This document shows, piece after piece, positions 18,393 to 21,136 of a stretch of 21,136 bases of DNA; position 1 is the stretch's first letter; every line of letters begins with the position of its first letter. A model generated the notes under the pieces. The model saw only the letters and a list, made by a program, of their open reading frames with translations. It had not been told where the DNA came from and did no database searches. The translations under genes were made by a program, and so were the position numbers. The stretch is from the NCBI GenBank assembly GCA_003990745.1, contig RBNI01001723.1:1-21136 (forward strand), written 5' to 3'. This DNA comes from Jimgerdemannia flammicorona (Eukaryota > Mucoromycota > Endogonomycetes > Endogonales > Endogonaceae).

Positions 18393-18880
18393 TGTGATGG
18401 TTGATCTGAATTAGGAATATAAATCAGAGAAATTAGACATTTGATCATAGTATCTGAACCCAATTCCTGATATAGTATAGTCTTACAAATAGTAGTCATC
18501 ATTATTTTATAACTGTTAAAGTTTCACAAACTCTTTGCAGATATTGAAGATTTTACAGATATTAAACTTTTGGCAATTGTTAAAGTTTTAGCAGATGTTA
18601 AAAGAGTTAATATTTGTGAAAAGTGACTCATAGGAAATATAGTTATAACTTAGCCATCTTATAGCTAGCAAAATTGTATAAATAACTCAGTATCTTAGAG
18701 TAAATAAACCTCAGATTGAAATAGTTCAAAGTAAAGAGAAAGCAAAGAAACTAGTAAGCCTACAGGCAGATATACTTTGAACTCACTCTTCTATACTTTG
18801 AGAACTCTGTGAGAGCCAGAATAAGTTAAGTTTTCAAGATATAGAAATCTGCCATACTTCTAAGGTTAGACATCTGCTAT
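18393..18880 (+). repeat. Probable 3' LTR of the gypsy element
   Basis: It starts TGTGATGG directly after a purine tract. It contains a repeated block at 18515-18605, a TATAAATAA at about 18678 and GTAAATAAAC some 25 bases further, which would serve as core promoter and poly(A) signal. The right end is not certain because no second LTR is present for comparison; it probably lies at 18860-18900, where a different gypsy fragment begins. Confidence 0.45.
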
Positions 18881-18899
18881 ATTATAATACTTATAGTAT

Positions 18900-19690
18900 C
18901 AAATACTTTATTAAGATAATCAGATCTTGTATAATAATATAAGTTAATAAAGAAGATACTATCACTATTAGAGTTTTCTTAAATAAGCTCAAGGATATAT
19001 ATACTATTGAGGATAACTTAATTTATTATCAAGACAAAGTCTAACTACTAAGTAATATAGAGCTCACCTATAAGATATTATAAGAACATTATAATTTTCC
19101 ACTTGTTGGTTATCTTGAAATTGAGAAAAAATCTTTAATGTTTTTACTACTGACTCAATATAATAAAAAAAAAAAATCAAGAACTATATTATTAATTATA
19201 ATATTTATCAGTATAATAAGATTAGCAACTAAATATCAGCTAATCTACTCTAGTCTCCACTAATTCTTATCAAGAAGTTTGAGTAAGTTATAATAAACTT
19301 TATAATACAACTCTCTTAAATCAATTCTGATACTGATACTATATTATATTTATCAACTACTTGACTAAGACTATAGTTGCTGAATCCACTACAACTAATA
19401 CTACTGTACCTGAGATTATAAGAATCTTTTTTAAGTCAATATTTTACTATTATAGTCTATTATAAGTTATTTATCAGTGACTGAGACCCCAAGTTCACCA
19501 ATTACTTTTAATAAGTTCTTTTCAAGATTCTGAAAATTCAAATTACTATATTTACTATCTTCTACTTTCAAACTGATGGATAAACTATACATATGCATAA
19601 ATAGAACTCTTTAATAAATACTCAGAACTTCTTATAAGTAAGATAATTAGAAATATTATCTAATTTATACAGAATTTATATATATAATAA
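18900..19690 (+). pseudogene. pol: Integrase fragment of a second gypsy family
   Basis: FINYLTKTIVAESTTTNTT near 19350-19405 corresponds to V-x-V-D-R-L-T-K in gypsy integrases, with Asp lost. SD-stop-DPKFTNYF at 19476-19505 (S-D-R-D-x-x-F in relatives) is followed by FYFQTDG, for F-H-P-Q-T-D-G. The catalytic Glu expected soon after is replaced by sequence with stops. It is far more AT-rich and broken than the neighbouring element, and the motifs differ, so it is another, older family. It ends at the LINE RT junction near 19690. Confidence 0.6.
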
Positions 19691-20960
19691 TATAGAGGGG
19701 AGTCCCCCTGGGGGGCCCACTATTCTCTATTCTATATACACTATTATTAGAATCTTTAATAGATAAGATTTACTGCAGGGTATTGAAATTTTGATCTTAG
19801 AGATAGTTTGGAAGTTTGGAGCCTTTGTAGATAATATAATGGTGAGACTTAACTCTATTGATGATATTGATATGCTGAAGACTACTGTTGACTAATACAA
19901 GGAGTACTCTGGGACTAAGCTCAACTAGTATAAGTGTGAGACAATAGTGCTGGAGAATGGTTTAGAGAGTAGAGATATTGTGGGCACTATTGTCTCTACT
20001 AAAGAGATGGTTTGATATCTGAGTATATTCCTGTCAGTATATGGATTAGTCTTATCTAGAGTTTTGTAGGAAAGAAAGATAGCAGAATGGGGGAAGACCC
20101 TTTGGAATTAAGGGGGATGCTATATTTCTCTTGCTAAATAAGTATTGATTCTTAATATCTACTAATTACTAAAGTTATAGTATTAGATATATATATTACT
20201 TAAATTTTCTGATATAGGTGGTAAAGAGATTATTGAAGATGGCTAAAGACTGGATTTGGATTAGAAGATAGAGCCAGATATATTGGGAGATTTTGGCAAC
20301 TTCAGTAGACAGAGGAGGTTTATATCTAGTAGACTTCTCAATGAGATTATATTATCTTAGGACTTAGTAATTGAAGAGAGCTATTGAGTTATAGAGTAGA
20401 GAATAGATATCTTTGATATAGAAGGTCTGAGAGGTGAGATTCTCTCCTAGAGAATCTTCTGATAATTTATTGTCAATAGTTGAACTAAGAGGTAGTAGGC
20501 AATTATAGTATAAAGAATTCTGATAGAGGGTAGTAGAGGGGGCTCACTATATTAATCTATATTAGTGAGATAATAATGGAGAGATATAATAGAGACCTGC
20601 AATATGAAGGTAGAACAGACTTCTATTGAATAATTTATCAATAATGAATTTTAACATTAGTACTAGCAATAAGTATTAATAGAGGCTGTGACATATTTGA
20701 AAAGAAATATTATATTGAACTTTAGATTGAGATACTTGGTAGAAGGAGGGGTTTTTGAGTATGAGAATTGTTATAATATTAGATAAGAGGAGGAGATTAT
20801 ACAGATGCCAGAAAATTGGTTGAAAGAGTGTGAGATACTAAGTAACTTCTGAGTAATAGTTGTAAGTTATCTGAAGATATAGTAGTTAGGTGTAGGGATC
20901 CCAGATGGTCAGTCAGATTGTTGGGCTTAATTTTTAGGTTATAGTATATACTTTTTTATA
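19691..20960 (+). pseudogene. LINE reverse transcriptase, C-terminal part
   Basis: GVPLGGPLFSILYTLL from 19699 is RT block B (G-x-P-Q-G-G/S-P-L-S-P-x-L-x) with Gln changed to Leu. After a shift, AFVDNI at 19821 stands for F-A-D-D, with Ala to Val and the second Asp to Asn. SIDDIDMLKTTVD, KEYSGTKLN and YKCETIVL follow as in Tad-type LINEs, then a thumb-like W-G-K-T-L segment. Near 20240 comes WIW, and then DRGGLYLVDFSMRL at about 20309-20350, matching the C-terminal G-G-L-x-L-x-D. All frames carry stops. Beyond about 20600 only weak traces remain. Confidence 0.65.
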
Positions 20961-21136
20961 AGCTTTTTTTACTTATTATACTTTTTTTTTCAACCACTAG
21001 AGCAGCCTTCATGGTCTTTGTAGCCACCCACCCCCTTCACCACTCATAATACCCACACCACCCACTCTTTACTTATTACTCCCTTTATAGCTACTCACTC
21101 TACTCTATACTTTTTTTTTTCAATAATGTTTTTTTT
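20961..21136. other. Pyrimidine-rich DNA between T-runs
   Basis: ACTTTTTTTTTTCAA-type sequence occurs twice, near 20980-20993 and 21108-21123, enclosing about 115 bases rich in CCACCC and CTCACT. This could be direct repeats flanking a short insertion, or just two T-runs. No gene. Confidence 0.4.

Larger units (their letters stand above)
13323..18880 (+). mobile_element. 5'-truncated Ty3/gypsy retrotransposon with dUTPase domain
   Basis: Order of parts: gag C-terminus with zinc knuckle, linker with AT-hook-like motif, protease, dUTPase, reverse transcriptase, RNase H, integrase with GPY/F module, unassigned tail, one LTR-like end. The 5' LTR, primer site and gag N-terminus are missing; the left junction with the LINE lies near 13320. 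Gag knuckle and protease share one frame, so gag-pol was probably one ORF. CpG is almost absent, and stops of all three kinds stand where Gln, Arg and Trp are expected. Several frameshifts are present (about 14275, 15088, 16510, 17050). Inactive. Confidence 0.75.
10047..20960 (+). mobile_element. Tad-like LINE relic, split by gypsy-derived DNA
   Basis: The left part (10047 to about 13320) has a leader, ORF1 and the endonuclease of ORF2. The right part (from 19699) resumes within the RT domain and runs to about 20960. Both lie on the plus strand with similar decay. About 6.4 kb of gypsy DNA lies between. The RT N-terminal blocks, including the first catalytic Asp motif, are absent from both sides, so either DNA was lost at the insertion or these are two LINE copies. 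G outnumbers C strongly on the plus strand of the left part. Confidence 0.6.

Noticed and set aside
13323..18880. Complete LTR retrotransposon with two LTRs
   Set aside because: No copy of the 18393-18880 sequence was seen near 13320 or elsewhere in the window, and the gag N-terminus is missing.
19696..19722. GC-rich CCCCC-T-GGGGG hairpin as a terminator or attachment site
   Set aside because: It is explained as the conserved GVPxGGPL coding motif of the LINE RT.

Overview
The window looks like a gene-poor, repeat-rich piece of a filamentous fungal genome, most likely an ascomycete. Three things point there. The transposon relics are a Tad-like LINE and Ty3/gypsy elements. They are riddled with C-to-T and G-to-A changes, are nearly free of CpG and carry all three stop codons, as repeat-induced point mutation (RIP) or a similar process leaves. 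The one recognisable cellular gene fragment is a fungal-type short-chain dehydrogenase with a short GT-AG intron. Nothing in the window looks like an intact, expressed, conserved gene.

Layout. Bases 1-309 hold a retroposed 3' end with AATAAA and a poly(A) tract. Bases 453-1262 are a Ty3/gypsy gag relic in one frame. Bases 1511-1655 are a short element with inverted ends. From there to about 4190 the DNA is extremely AT-rich and holds a 14-bp tandem repeat at 2935-3045. Base composition then switches to a CpG-containing, balanced island (about 4190-9680). The island carries a frameshifted minus-strand coding relic, a long poly(T), a decayed ~20-bp minisatellite, an 8-bp tandem repeat, the dehydrogenase C-terminal fragment and a few weak small ORFs. 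From about 9690 transposons resume: a second gag copy, a second short AATTG-rich element, then a LINE (ORF1 10145-12171, endonuclease part of ORF2 from about 12200).

The LINE breaks off near 13320 before its reverse transcriptase. A 5'-truncated Ty3/gypsy element (13323 to about 18880) follows, then an integrase scrap of another gypsy family (about 18900-19690). The LINE resumes inside its RT domain at 19699 and fades by about 20960. All relics point the same way.

The most striking observation is in the gypsy element. Between protease and reverse transcriptase there is a dUTPase domain in which all five family motifs can be read, in order, through the mutations (14820-15215). The same polyprotein has an AT-hook-like motif between zinc knuckle and protease, and open sequence beyond the integrase GPY/F module. 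The element is dead: its zinc knuckle, RT (YIDN for YIDD) and integrase zinc site are damaged. The domain plan can still be read.
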